This document shows, piece after piece, positions 54,433 to 63,846 of a DNA stretch of 64,000 nucleotides; the stretch's first letter is position 1; every line of letters starts with the position of its first letter. The translations under genes and the position numbers were made by a program. The notes under the pieces are model-generated. The model ran no database searches. It saw nothing but the letters and a program-made list of their open reading frames with translations, and was not told the DNA's origin. Source of the stretch: Bacteroidetes bacterium UBA1935 (GTDB lineage Bacteria; Bacteroidota; Bacteroidia; Chitinophagales; Chitinophagaceae); assembly GCA_002337045.1 (NCBI GenBank), contig DDFF01000001.1, positions 9,038-73,037 of the forward strand. The letters are read 5' to 3'.

Positions 54433-55356
54433 GTGCAGGACAAGATAACACAACTTCTGGCAGAGATACAAGCAGGCAGTTTCAGAGCACTGGCAAGGGG
54501 CATTACGATGGCAGAAAATGATTTGCCGGGTTATGAATCTCTCTTGTTTCAGTTGAAGAATACAGATACTGCAAGAGTTGTAGGAATTACCGGCCCTCCC
54601 GGTGCCGGTAAAAGCACATTGGTAAACGCACTGCTGCACCATTGGATAAACACAGGAAAGAAAATAGCCGTAATAGCAGTAGACCCGTCATCTCCCTTCA
54701 ACTATGGTGCCTTATTGGGCGACCGTATACGTATGGCAGATTTTTACAACCACCCGTCTGTGTACATCCGTTCATTGGCTACGCGCGGGGCTTTGGGTGG
54801 CCTGCATGCTAAAATCATAGAGATAACCGATGTAGTAAAACAAGGCCCTTTTGACTATATACTGGTAGAAACCGTAGGCGTAGGACAAAGCGAAGTAGAG
54901 ATTGCAGGGCTGGCAGATTGTACCATCGTAGCACTGGTACCCGAAGCGGGCGATGAGGTGCAGACACTGAAAGCAGGCATCATGGAGATAGCCAACATAT
55001 TTGTGGTAAACAAAGCAGACAGAGATAATGCAGACACCCTGTACCGCAACTTGCGCATACTAGCACACGAAAGAGCTGATGGCGAAGAAGAAACCCCCGT
55101 TATAAAAACAATTGCCACACAAAAAGACGGGGTTGCCGAGTTGGCAGATGCCATTGAAAACTACCTGAAAACACATAACAGCCTTCCTGAAAAGAAACTA
55201 CAGTTATTAACAGAGAAGTGCTGGCAGCTTATTCAGCATCAGAAAATGAAAGGCTATAGCAAGGCGAAACTATTGCCGGGATTGAAAGAAGCGATACAAA
55301 GTCCCGATTTCAACCTGTACCAATACACAAGTAAGCTTGTGGAAAACAACGCTTAA
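54433..55356 (+). CDS. meaB: Methylmalonyl-CoA mutase-associated GTPase MeaB
   Basis: A 307-residue G3E P-loop GTPase. Walker A is GPPGAGKST (about 54-62), followed by VDPSSPFNYGALLGDRIRM, the switch and base-recognition residues IVALVPEAGDEVQ and VVNKADRDNADTL. MeaB loads adenosylcobalamin into methylmalonyl-CoA mutase and removes damaged cofactor. GTG at 54433 gives the family-length start MQDKITQLL; an in-frame ATG at 54361 would overlap the divergent O-antigen ligase gene. The mutase itself is not in the window. Confidence 0.93.
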   Translation: MQDKITQLLAEIQAGSFRALARGITMAENDLPGYESLLFQLKNTDTARVVGITGPPGAGKSTLVNALLHHWINTGKKIAVIAVDPSSPFNYGALLGDRIRMADFYNHPSVYIRSLATRGALGGLHAKIIEITDVVKQGPFDYILVETVGVGQSEVEIAGLADCTIVALVPEAGDEVQTLKAGIMEIANIFVVNKADRDNADTLYRNLRILAHERADGEEETPVIKTIATQKDGVAELADAIENYLKTHNSLPEKKLQLLTEKCWQLIQHQKMKGYSKAKLLPGLKEAIQSPDFNLYQYTSKLVENNA

Positions 55357-55433
55357 TATCCCCGATTTGCTTTCATATATTTACACTAAGCAATCATTGT
55401 GTTTATTACAATTGAGAGGATAACGAATACGCC

Positions 55434-56519
55434 ATGCTGGTTGATATAATAGCAGGGAACAGACCCGACATACTGAGATTAGCGTCTGTACTGGAAGCTA
55501 TTCAAAGTGAACAGAAAAAAGGAACCCGAATCGGATACCGTTTTATATACACCGGTAACGATATCGACATCAACCTTGACAGAGACCTTTTTGAGCAACT
55601 ACACATCAGCCGCCCCAATCTTTATCTGGATATACCTGAGGGTAGCGAAAGTCTGCAAATGGCTACAGCCATCAACAGATATACCAAAGTACTTGGCAAT
55701 AACAAACCCGATTTAGTGTTACTGACAGGCAAAACTGCTACAACTACTGGTTGTGCTATTGCCGCACGCAAACTGCCTGATATAAAGCTTGCTATTGTTA
55801 ATGCTGGGGTACGTACCGATAGCCGCGAATTTGCTGCTGAAACGAACAGGATACTGGCGGATGCCATTGCCGATTTCTACTTCACATCATCGCAGATAGC
55901 TAATAATAACTTGCTGTATGTAGGTGTGCCGAACGAAAATATCTTCTTTATTGGCAATACATTTATAGACAGTGTTCACAAGGTAAAGAAACAATATACT
56001 GCACCTGAGCTTTGGCAGACACTGAACCTGCAAAACCAAGGCTACACTGTGTTGATACTGAACAAGCCATATAATACAGGCTACCCTGCCAATCTGAAAA
56101 ACCTGTTACTAACAAGCCTTAAACAGCTGAAAAACACCCCAATCATAATGGTGGTAAATGCCGAAACAGAGAAAGTTCTACAAAAACTATCTATTCAGGC
56201 ACATAATTTGCATGTAGTCAAGCGTCTGGGCTTCAGGCAATTGGGATATCTGCTGCAACATGCGCGTATGGTAATGACCGATAGTACCACAATACAGGAA
56301 CAATGTGCTGTACTAACCACACCTACCCTTACGTTATATCCCTATTGCGAATGCCCGGAAACTATTGAATCAGGGACAAACAACATGGCAGGGACAGAAT
56401 TATTTGACATAGAGAATGCTATTATAGATTTGCTGAAAAGCAAACCCAAAGGGAACATACCGTATCTGTGGGATGGGAAGGCTGCAGAACGTATCATATC
56501 AGTCCTGAAAAGGATGTAA
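55434..56519 (+). CDS. WecB-like UDP-GlcNAc 2-epimerase family protein, altered active site
   Basis: A 361-residue GT-B fold protein aligned by eye to E. coli WecB: AGNRPDILRLA at the start, KPDLVLLTGKTATTTG, then NAGVRTDSREFAAETNR, and MTDSTTIQEQCAV near residue 283. Key WecB positions differ: the GDT aspartate is Lys in GKT (99-101), the HVEAG glutamate is Asn (NAG, 123-125), and the GHR histidine is Lys in LNKPY. Standard epimerisation of UDP-GlcNAc to UDP-ManNAc is therefore doubtful; it could be a related sugar-nucleotide binding protein. It is followed by a WecA/MraY-like transferase gene. Confidence 0.8.
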   Translation: MLVDIIAGNRPDILRLASVLEAIQSEQKKGTRIGYRFIYTGNDIDINLDRDLFEQLHISRPNLYLDIPEGSESLQMATAINRYTKVLGNNKPDLVLLTGKTATTTGCAIAARKLPDIKLAIVNAGVRTDSREFAAETNRILADAIADFYFTSSQIANNNLLYVGVPNENIFFIGNTFIDSVHKVKKQYTAPELWQTLNLQNQGYTVLILNKPYNTGYPANLKNLLLTSLKQLKNTPIIMVVNAETEKVLQKLSIQAHNLHVVKRLGFRQLGYLLQHARMVMTDSTTIQEQCAVLTTPTLTLYPYCECPETIESGTNNMAGTELFDIENAIIDLLKSKPKGNIPYLWDGKAAERIISVLKRM

Positions 56520-56625
56520 CCCATACATATATTAATAATAAACGAATTGTTAATAGCGTAATAAAAGGTTAATATTAAATATTAAGTTCTCAACTTAGCT
56601 TTAACAATTGTAAGAAGAAACATCA

Positions 56626-57777
56626 ATGCCTCAACTGCCGCCACATCTTATTTATCTGCTCACCTTTATGGGTGCGCTTGTAATAAGCTTGGTGTCTATA
56701 CCTCAAATAATGCTGATATCAGCAAAAAAGCGCTTGTTCGACGTTCCGGACAATGACCGCAAAATACACCTGAGGATAGTACCAAACCTTGGTGGCGTAG
56801 CTATATTCTTTGCATTTATCACTACCTGTTCGCTGTTCCTGAACCCTGACAGTTTCAGCAACTGGAACTATATCATAGCATCTTCCCTGATACTATTCCT
56901 TACAGGTATTATGGACGATCTGGTTGCACTGAGCCCTTCCAAAAAATTCTTGGCACAGTTTATTGCGGCATCAATAACGGTTTGCATTGCAGATATACGC
57001 TTGTCATCTCTACATGGCATTTTTGGCGTGTACGATCTTACCTATTGGTATAGTATCATATTCAGCGTAGTAGGAATCATATTTGTTATCAATGCCTTCA
57101 ACCTGATAGATGGTATAGACGGCCTTGCGGGTTCTATTGGTGTACTGAGCACCTTCTGTCTGGGCGTGTTGCTTGCCGTATCGGGTAATGCAGGCGGTGC
57201 TAGTATGGCCTTCAGCCTGATGGGCGCCATAGCAGGTTTTCTGCGTTTCAACACCTCTCCTGCGCGTATCTTCATGGGCGATACGGGTGCATTGCAGATA
57301 GGCTACATCATATCTGTATTATGTATTCTGTTCGTAAACTCATTCAACAGCAATGCTGCGGTTGGCGATATGATACACAATCCCGGCGGTGCACTAACAG
57401 TGGGTTTATCAATCCTGTTTGTTCCCGTATTCGATTCATTCCGCGTGTTCACAACAAGGTTGATGCGTGGCGTATCTCCTTTCAAAGCAGACCGCACACA
57501 CCTGCACCACTATCTGCTTGATCTTGGTTTTACACATTCCATGACAGTCACCATCCTGATACTGTCAAATGTTTTGATAATAACCGTAGCATTGATACTG
57601 CAGGATTTCAACCCTAACCTTGGTATGCTGGGCATAGTTGCGCTATCTATGGGTCTATACGCAGTGCTTTACTTCATGCGCAAAAAACGTATGGAAAGCA
57701 TCAACCTGCTGAAGGAAAAATCAAAACCTGCCATTGGCAACAGCAAAGTATCTGCTACCGGCATTTACCACAATTAA
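56626..57777 (+). CDS. Polyprenyl-phosphate glycosyl-1-phosphate transferase (WecA/MraY family)
   Basis: A 383-residue membrane enzyme with about ten or eleven segments. Family motifs are KIHLRIVPNLGGVAIF, the Asp pair in GIMDDLVALSPSKKF, NAFNLIDGIDGLAGS and MGDTGALQIGY. The HxH region (RTHLHHYLLDLGF) near residue 290 fits the WecA-like group. It transfers GlcNAc-1-P or a similar sugar-phosphate to undecaprenyl phosphate to begin surface-glycan synthesis. The gene 106 nt upstream encodes a WecB-like protein, and an O-antigen ligase-like gene lies nearby. Confidence 0.93.
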   Translation: MPQLPPHLIYLLTFMGALVISLVSIPQIMLISAKKRLFDVPDNDRKIHLRIVPNLGGVAIFFAFITTCSLFLNPDSFSNWNYIIASSLILFLTGIMDDLVALSPSKKFLAQFIAASITVCIADIRLSSLHGIFGVYDLTYWYSIIFSVVGIIFVINAFNLIDGIDGLAGSIGVLSTFCLGVLLAVSGNAGGASMAFSLMGAIAGFLRFNTSPARIFMGDTGALQIGYIISVLCILFVNSFNSNAAVGDMIHNPGGALTVGLSILFVPVFDSFRVFTTRLMRGVSPFKADRTHLHHYLLDLGFTHSMTVTILILSNVLIITVALILQDFNPNLGMLGIVALSMGLYAVLYFMRKKRMESINLLKEKSKPAIGNSKVSATGIYHN

Positions 57778-57785
57778 TACTGATT

Positions 57786-59090
57786 TTATTGCTCTACAAT
57801 GAATGAACTGCTTTGATAGCGGTAGAGAACGATGTGCTTATTTTCCTGATATGACACTTTATCGTTTTTGTCTTTCTTCAGTTTTATATCGAAACGCGTG
57901 AAAGGGGCAGCGGCATTATCGCTGAATTTCTCATTGAATATAGTACCGTATCTATAGAGCATATATGCATACCAATACATGGTTTCATACCCTCGAAAAA
58001 CCATATCACCCGGCTTAGAGCCGCCCGCATCTTTCTTGTAATTGGCAGCAACTGCCTGACCTATGGCTGTAGACATATCGAAATAATATGGAGCAGTAAT
58101 ATATACCGCCACATTCGGGAATGCATCTGCTTTTTTTAAAGCACTCATACCCTTCCACGATGGCATGCCATATACTTCAAAATCGTACTCCGGGAACATG
58201 GTATGAAGTTGTGAAAGCAGATTTTCGGCATAAGAGGCATCTAATATTGCAGCTACTATCACATTTTTGCGTGTACTGTCAAACAGTAGTTGCAGTTTTT
58301 CTTTAGATGGTAAAGCATTACACAAAACTTTCTTCACAGCACCATCACTGAAATTAAGGTAAGCAACTGCGCTGCTATCAACAGATACTGAAGTGCGGGT
58401 AAACAATACAGGTGTAGTGTTTTTGTACTTGCTTGCTACAGTTTGTGCAATCCACTCGCAGTGTGTTTGCAATGCTGGCTGTAGCAGGATGAAGTAAGGA
58501 TTGTTCTTTACACCCGCATCAGAAGGTGAAAGAGCCGATATGAAATTGATTTTCTTCTTTGCCGCAAAGTCTGCCAGTGCAGGAACAAGTGTTGTGTTGA
58601 CCGCACCAATTATCAGATCAGTAGAGTCCAGTTTATTGGCAGCAATCAAAGCTGCAGGCGCTTCATTGGGGGAAGCTACGTCATGGACATAAACATCCAT
58701 AGTATAGCCACGATGATCTAATGTATCTGCAGCCAGCTTCACACCTTCATAAAAGTCGAGTCCTGCAGTTGCTTTTTCCGGTAATTTACCTTTGTATGCA
58801 GGCTTGCCATCTCTTACCAATTCATCCAGATACAGGTGTGCAAATACATCTACCCTGTATACAGATTTCATTTTAGTTTCGGGATAGTCCGGATCTTTCT
58901 TTTTAGCTACAGATGCGGGCTTGGGTTTTGTTGCAGGCTTTTTCTTTACTACAGGCGCAGGTGTTTCAACCTTTTTGGCAGGCTTTTTTTCGCCACCAAA
59001 TAAACGTCTGAAAAATTGCGCATCTGCATGATTGATTGTCCCAATCAGCAGAAGCGCAACTAAAAATAACCTGTTAAATGAATAACGCAT
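57786..59090 (-). CDS. Periplasmic-binding protein, type 1 fold (LivJ/ABC substrate-binding-like)
   Basis: A 434-residue exported protein. Signal peptide to about residue 25 (NHADAQ), then a lysine/proline/alanine-rich linker (about 33-65, repeated PAKK/KPAT) and a type 1 periplasmic-binding fold beginning VDVFAHLYLDELV, with DFYEGVKLAADTLDHRGYTMDVYVHDV and LIIGAVNTTLVPAL. Similar domains bind amino acids or other ligands for ABC transporters, but no transporter genes adjoin it. The start is set to the second Met (59090); the first is inside guaA. An outer-envelope sensing role is possible. Confidence 0.8.
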   Translation of the reverse strand: MRYSFNRLFLVALLLIGTINHADAQFFRRLFGGEKKPAKKVETPAPVVKKKPATKPKPASVAKKKDPDYPETKMKSVYRVDVFAHLYLDELVRDGKPAYKGKLPEKATAGLDFYEGVKLAADTLDHRGYTMDVYVHDVASPNEAPAALIAANKLDSTDLIIGAVNTTLVPALADFAAKKKINFISALSPSDAGVKNNPYFILLQPALQTHCEWIAQTVASKYKNTTPVLFTRTSVSVDSSAVAYLNFSDGAVKKVLCNALPSKEKLQLLFDSTRKNVIVAAILDASYAENLLSQLHTMFPEYDFEVYGMPSWKGMSALKKADAFPNVAVYITAPYYFDMSTAIGQAVAANYKKDAGGSKPGDMVFRGYETMYWYAYMLYRYGTIFNEKFSDNAAAPFTRFDIKLKKDKNDKVSYQENKHIVLYRYQSSSFIVEQ

Positions 59091-59098
59091 ATATACTC

Positions 59099-60637
59099 TT
59101 ATTCCCACTCGATGGTAGCAGGTGGCTTAGAACTGATGTCGTACACCACACGGTTGATACCTTTTACATGGTTAATAATATCGTTGGAAACTTTTGCAAG
59201 GAAATTGTAAGGCAGGTGTGCCCAATCAGCTGTCATACCATCTACAGATGTAACAGCACGTAGTGCTACGGTATATTCATATGTACGCTCATCGCCCATT
59301 ACACCTACACTCTGTACAGGCAGCAGTATTGCACCTGCTTGCCATACCTGACTGTAAAGACCAGAGTCGCGCAGGTGTTGTATATAGATAGCATCTGCAT
59401 CTTGCAACATCTGTACTTTTTCAGGAGATACAGCTCCCAGTACACGTATACCAAGTCCCGGACCCGGGAAAGGGTGACGCTGCAGGAAGATATCGTCGAT
59501 ACCCATTTCCTTACCTATCTTACGCACTTCGTCTTTGAAGAGGTAACGCAATGGCTCTACCAGCTTCATGTTCATCTTCTCAGGCAAGCCACCCACGTTG
59601 TGGTGCGACTTGATGGTAACAGACGGACCGTGTACGGATACAGATTCAATAACATCGGGATAGATAGTGCCCTGCCCAAGGAAAGATACATCCGTAAGAT
59701 GTTTAGCCTCTTCCTGAAATACTTCTATAAACAGGCGGCCTATGATTTTACGTTTCGTTTCAGGGTCTGTAACACCATCCAGTTCGCCATAGAAAAGGTT
59801 CTTAGCATCTACACCTTTAGTATTCAGGCCAAGATGTTTGTATCCATCCAATACTTGTTCAAATTCATTTTTGCGCAGCAAACCATTGTCTACAAATATG
59901 CAATACAGATTTTCACCAATTGCTTTATGTATCAATGTAGCAGCTACTGTAGAGTCTACACCACCGCTTAATGCCATTACCACCTTCTTATCTCCTACTT
60001 CCTGCTTTATGCGTGCCACTGTTTCGTGTACGAAAGATGCAGGCGTCCAATCCGCCTCACAACCGCAGATATCCATCACATAGTTCTTCAACAACTGACG
60101 GCCGTCTGTGCTGTGCGTCACCTCTGGGTGGAACTGTATAGCATACACAGGATTTTTAGCATACGAGTCAGCTGCACGGAAAGCTGCAACAGGAATAGCT
60201 TCTGTCTGCGCTATCACTTCAAAACCGGCAGGCAGTTGCTTGATGGTATCACTGTGGCTCATCCAAACCTGAGAACCTTCGTTGATGGTAGCCAACAGCG
60301 GATTGTGAACAATATTCTGCAAGTGTGCCCTACCGTATTCGCGATGTGTAGATTTACCTACTTCACCACCTGCTTGTTGCGCTATCAGCTGTGCGCCATA
60401 ACATACCGCAAGTACAGGCAGATTATCTGCTATAGCTTTTACATCAGGCTTTGGGGCATTCGGGTCATTTACAGAAAACGGGCTACCTGAAAGGATAACA
60501 CCTTTCAATGAAGGATCGTACTGTACCGGCTTGGTACAAGGCTGTATTTCACAATAAACATTCAATTCGCGAATGCTACGAGCTATAAGCTGCGTGTATT
60601 GCGAACCAAAATCCAGTATCAGTATTTTATTATTCAT
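59099..60637 (-). CDS. guaA: GMP synthase (glutamine-hydrolysing)
   Basis: A 512-residue two-domain enzyme converting XMP to GMP. The class I glutamine amidotransferase domain has SGSPFSVND, the nucleophile Cys79 in AVCYGAQLIA and FHPEVTHS near 170. The ATP pyrophosphatase domain has the PP-loop ALSGGVDSTVAA near 225 and the dimerisation tail to the C-terminus with GIRVLGAVS. The start at 60637 (MNNKILILDFGSQY) is chosen over a longer frame from 60685 by family length. Confidence 0.97.
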   Translation of the reverse strand: MNNKILILDFGSQYTQLIARSIRELNVYCEIQPCTKPVQYDPSLKGVILSGSPFSVNDPNAPKPDVKAIADNLPVLAVCYGAQLIAQQAGGEVGKSTHREYGRAHLQNIVHNPLLATINEGSQVWMSHSDTIKQLPAGFEVIAQTEAIPVAAFRAADSYAKNPVYAIQFHPEVTHSTDGRQLLKNYVMDICGCEADWTPASFVHETVARIKQEVGDKKVVMALSGGVDSTVAATLIHKAIGENLYCIFVDNGLLRKNEFEQVLDGYKHLGLNTKGVDAKNLFYGELDGVTDPETKRKIIGRLFIEVFQEEAKHLTDVSFLGQGTIYPDVIESVSVHGPSVTIKSHHNVGGLPEKMNMKLVEPLRYLFKDEVRKIGKEMGIDDIFLQRHPFPGPGLGIRVLGAVSPEKVQMLQDADAIYIQHLRDSGLYSQVWQAGAILLPVQSVGVMGDERTYEYTVALRAVTSVDGMTADWAHLPYNFLAKVSNDIINHVKGINRVVYDISSKPPATIEWE

Positions 60638-60659
60638 GCTTGTTTTTTGTAAAGATTGA

Positions 60660-60974
60660 CTATGCCTGTCCTGTTGTACCACCAAAGTTGAATGGCATAT
60701 TTACAGTTTCCTGTTCTTTGATAACACCATTTTGTGCTTCAAAACGTTTGATGTTTTCAACCAAAGCACGCATCATGCGTTTTGCATGTTGCGGAGTCAT
60801 GATAACCCTCGATTTTACTTTAGCCTTAGGTACATTTGGCATTACGTTTACGAAGTCGAAAACGAATTCTGCAAATGAATGAGTGATTACTACGAGGTTC
60901 GAATATTCGCCATCTGCCATTTCTTCACTCAGTTCTATATTCAGTTGCTGCTCTGCTTGTTGCTGGTCTTGCAT
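60660..60974 (-). CDS. DUF3467 domain protein
   Basis: A 104-residue protein of the DUF3467 family: LNIELSEEMADGEYSNLVVITHSFAEFVFDFVNVMPNVPKAKVKSRVIMTPQHAKRM. The conserved core is YSNLVxxxHSxxEFxxDF and a late RIxxTPxHAKRM. The family is found in many Bacteroidetes, often next to rpoC, and its function is unknown. Here it sits 22 nt upstream of guaA and probably shares its transcript. A TAATTTTG element (61004-61011) lies upstream. Confidence 0.88.
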   Translation of the reverse strand: MQDQQQAEQQLNIELSEEMADGEYSNLVVITHSFAEFVFDFVNVMPNVPKAKVKSRVIMTPQHAKRMMRALVENIKRFEAQNGVIKEQETVNMPFNFGGTTGQA

Positions 60975-61003
60975 CTTATTAGGATTATTTAAGAATTGAG
61001 ATG

Positions 61004-61011
61004 CAAAATTA
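61004..61011 (-). promoter_or_regulatory. -7 promoter element of the DUF3467-guaA transcript
   Basis: On the minus strand TAATTTTG matches TAnnTTTG, about 30 nt before the start codon at 60974. A -33 TTTG is not seen at the right spacing. Confidence 0.4.
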
Positions 61012-61076
61012 GCAAAAGAAAGGCAGAGGTTAAAACCATCTTTATAATTAGTGATTTTATTATAGTTTTGGCAGCT

Positions 61077-61667
61077 ATGAAATACGTGGTTCCATTTCTG
61101 ATGCTTTTAGTTTTTGCAGGCTGCAAACCGGAAACATATACCCCAAAGCCACGCGGGTATTACCTGATAGAGCTACCACAACATGCATATCATTCATTTA
61201 ACAACCCTGACTTCCCTTACTCTTTCGAATATCCCACTTATGGGAAAATTGTAAAAGATACTGCCTTCTTCGGCGAAAAACCTGAAAATCCGTATTGGAT
61301 TAATATGGATTTCCCTAATCTGGGGGGCAGAATATACCTAAGCTACAAAATTGTATCGCCCAGCCAACCAATAGAGAAGCTGATGGACGACGCCTACAGA
61401 ATGACCGAAACCGTACATAACAAGCGTGCAGACTATATAGAACCTATCAACTTCAAAAATGAAGAAAACAAGGTTTACGGTCTGTTTTACAATGTTGGTG
61501 GTAATGCGGCATCTGCCTACCAATTTTACGCAACAGACTATGAAAAGCACTTCTTACGCGGTGCATTGTATTTTGATGTAACGCCTAATGCGGACTCTTT
61601 AAAACCTGTAAACGAGTTTTTGCGTAAGGACATTGAACATATGCTGAAATCGCTGAAGTGGAAATAA
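61077..61667 (+). CDS. gldD: Gliding motility lipoprotein GldD
   Basis: A 196-residue lipoprotein. MKYVVPFLMLLVFAGCKPE has a lipobox FAGC (Cys at 16). The mature part opens YTPKPRGYYLIELPQHAYHSF and continues PYSFEYPTYGKIVKD, the recognisable GldD pattern, with NPYWINMDFPNLGGRIYLSY in the centre. GldD is part of the envelope apparatus associated with Bacteroidetes gliding and type IX secretion. A longer frame from 60996 is ignored because it runs through the divergent promoter. It supports export of the T9SS cargoes in this window. Confidence 0.93.
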   Translation: MKYVVPFLMLLVFAGCKPETYTPKPRGYYLIELPQHAYHSFNNPDFPYSFEYPTYGKIVKDTAFFGEKPENPYWINMDFPNLGGRIYLSYKIVSPSQPIEKLMDDAYRMTETVHNKRADYIEPINFKNEENKVYGLFYNVGGNAASAYQFYATDYEKHFLRGALYFDVTPNADSLKPVNEFLRKDIEHMLKSLKWK

Positions 61668-61670
61668 CTA

Positions 61671-63752
61671 TTATGGTATAGCAACATGAAATGTTGTGCC
61701 TACCCCATCTTCACTACAGAACCATATTCTGCCACCATGTGCCTCCACTATTTGTTTAGAAATAGATAATCCTAAGCCATAAGGCTGTTCACCTGATGTA
61801 CCAAAGCGTTTGGCTTCAGTAAAAATATCAAACACTTTATCCTTGATATTATTAGGTATACCAATACCATTATCTTTTACATATAGCTCTGTTTCATTAT
61901 TTTTTTGGTCCAGGCAAACATGGATAGTAGCACCCTTTGGACTGAACTTGATTGCATTGTTCACCAGATTATTGATAACACGGGTTATTTTCTCCTTATC
62001 AATATTGCAGATTATTGTTTCCGAAGATAGCTGCAAGTCTATCTTTTGTTGCTTTTCAGCAGCTTTAAACCTTAGCAAGCCTGTTACGGTCGTTACCAAC
62101 CCGCTGATATCTGTTGGTTGTTTATTAATAGTTTCGCTACTAAGGGTGGCAACTTCTAGCAGGTCTTTCGTGAGAGATAATGCGCTGTTGCTGGATTCTC
62201 TTAATAGTTGCAGATAACCTTGCTGTTCATTATTAAGCCTGTCTTTATCTGTTTCAATAAGTTCTATCAATGCCAGAGAAGCATTAATAGGGCTTCGCAT
62301 ATCGTGCGATACAGCCTTCAAAATCCTGTCCTTTTCATTGGTTGCTTTGCCTAAATCTTTCAAAAGATGCTTCAGTTGCTCTTTTTGCGTATTGATATAG
62401 GTATTCAGATTTTTTAGCGATTCATAATTTTTTCTGCTGACGCTCCAGTTTCTGTATAATAGAAATGAAACTATTGCAGTAAGCAGGGCTATAACAGATG
62501 CAAGCAACAACTGCTTTGTTCTGGACTCATCTGTCTTTTTCATTTGCGCCATCTGCGCATCATGCTCCATGCCTTTAATGCGGCTATCAAGCTCTATACG
62601 ATGCAGGCTGAGGTACTTCTTATCTATTGAATCTTTAAGCGAAACAGACTTGGAAAGGTAATCTAATGCAGAAGCGTATTGACCATTGGTTTTTTGATAC
62701 TTCCACATTACATTATACCATCTTAACAATGCTTCTATATTACCTACACTATCTATGATAGTCCAAGCACTATCCAAGACGTTTTGCGATAACTGCAACA
62801 TTCCTTTTTGCAAATACAAATCGGCAAGCTTTATCTGTGTGTATAGTGCATCTGTTTTATCGTGCTCGGGCTGTTTGTTTATAGCAATGCTATTATTGTA
62901 ATAATTAAGTGCAGTGTCAAGGTTATTCAATGCAACATGTGCCGAGCCCATGTTTCCATAAACTACCCCAATTGCTTTATCCAACAATAGTTTTTCGTCT
63001 TTACCAAACTTGTCATAGCCTTTCCTCAGAAGGCTTAGCGACATATTGTAATAAAGCAATGCGCTATCTAATCGATTAAGTTTTGAATAACAAAGACCTA
63101 TGTTATCATTTATCTCCTGCTGTCTATAAAATGAGCCAAAATCATTGCACTTATTTAATAGCCTGAGCGCTTCTTCAAAATTCCGAATAGCAGACCTGTA
63201 CTTTGATGAAGAATAAAACACCAAGCCAAGTTTATGATTGTAATACCCTAACAAACAACTGTCACCGTCTTTCTGTGCCTGTTGTTTGGCAGTATAATAG
63301 TATTTGTATGCGTCCTGGTACTTACCAATATCATACAACCAATCTGCTTTTGAAAAATTAGCCTTTATGTACTCTGTTTTGTATTGGTCTTTATCTATAA
63401 CATTATTATCAAAAAGCGTCAACATACTATCTGCATAAAGCCCGACCATTTCAGGCTCAGACAGACCATAGTAAGAGTCGTACATAAACTGATATACCTT
63501 GAACCTTTCATTACCAGATGTCTTGGTACGGAAAACATTAAATACAGAATCCATATAAGCAATAGCAAATCTGCGATTACCATTTCTGTAAGAATTGTAA
63601 GAATATTTGAGCTGTGGCTCTAACATATTATCGACCTGTAGCGGAGCTTGAACAGTACCATCATTGCAGGACAATAAACTCAGCACAAAAAAGAGAATTA
63701 GTGATATAGGACTTTTATAAAGCATTACAACATGAATATAAAAATCATTCAT
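61671..63752 (-). CDS. TPR-containing sensor histidine kinase
   Basis: A 693-residue lipoprotein or membrane-bound kinase. The second Met (63725) begins MLYKSPISLILFF with a lipobox SLLSC; the upstream Met adds nine residues. Residues about 50-400 are TPR-like repeats (KYRSAIRNFEEALRLLNKC and LDTALNYYNNSIAINKQ). A membrane segment (LLLASVIALLTAIVSFLLYR) is followed by a coil, HisKA (FKAVSHDMRSPINASL, with His in SHD rather than SHE) near residue 482, and HATPase (NNLVNNAIKFSP, KDNGIGIP, YGLGLSIS). No response regulator is adjacent. It senses a periplasmic cue through the TPR domain. Confidence 0.92.
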   Translation of the reverse strand: MNDFYIHVVMLYKSPISLILFFVLSLLSCNDGTVQAPLQVDNMLEPQLKYSYNSYRNGNRRFAIAYMDSVFNVFRTKTSGNERFKVYQFMYDSYYGLSEPEMVGLYADSMLTLFDNNVIDKDQYKTEYIKANFSKADWLYDIGKYQDAYKYYYTAKQQAQKDGDSCLLGYYNHKLGLVFYSSSKYRSAIRNFEEALRLLNKCNDFGSFYRQQEINDNIGLCYSKLNRLDSALLYYNMSLSLLRKGYDKFGKDEKLLLDKAIGVVYGNMGSAHVALNNLDTALNYYNNSIAINKQPEHDKTDALYTQIKLADLYLQKGMLQLSQNVLDSAWTIIDSVGNIEALLRWYNVMWKYQKTNGQYASALDYLSKSVSLKDSIDKKYLSLHRIELDSRIKGMEHDAQMAQMKKTDESRTKQLLLASVIALLTAIVSFLLYRNWSVSRKNYESLKNLNTYINTQKEQLKHLLKDLGKATNEKDRILKAVSHDMRSPINASLALIELIETDKDRLNNEQQGYLQLLRESSNSALSLTKDLLEVATLSSETINKQPTDISGLVTTVTGLLRFKAAEKQQKIDLQLSSETIICNIDKEKITRVINNLVNNAIKFSPKGATIHVCLDQKNNETELYVKDNGIGIPNNIKDKVFDIFTEAKRFGTSGEQPYGLGLSISKQIVEAHGGRIWFCSEDGVGTTFHVAIP

Positions 63753-63846
63753 GGAATTTTACATAAACATTATTAATACCTGCTTATTGTTTTTTGTGAA
63801 AAAAGCGGCTGTATTTTCGAATGATTTCTTATTTTCGCAGCCCGTT

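Noticed and set aside
59091..59108. N-terminal extension of the periplasmic-binding protein to 59108
   Set aside because: The extra six residues overlap guaA and precede a better signal-peptide start at 59090.
63812..63837. Two TATTTTCG elements upstream of tRNA-Arg as promoters
   Set aside because: They deviate from TAnnTTTG and no TTTG lies at the right distance, so no promoter was called.
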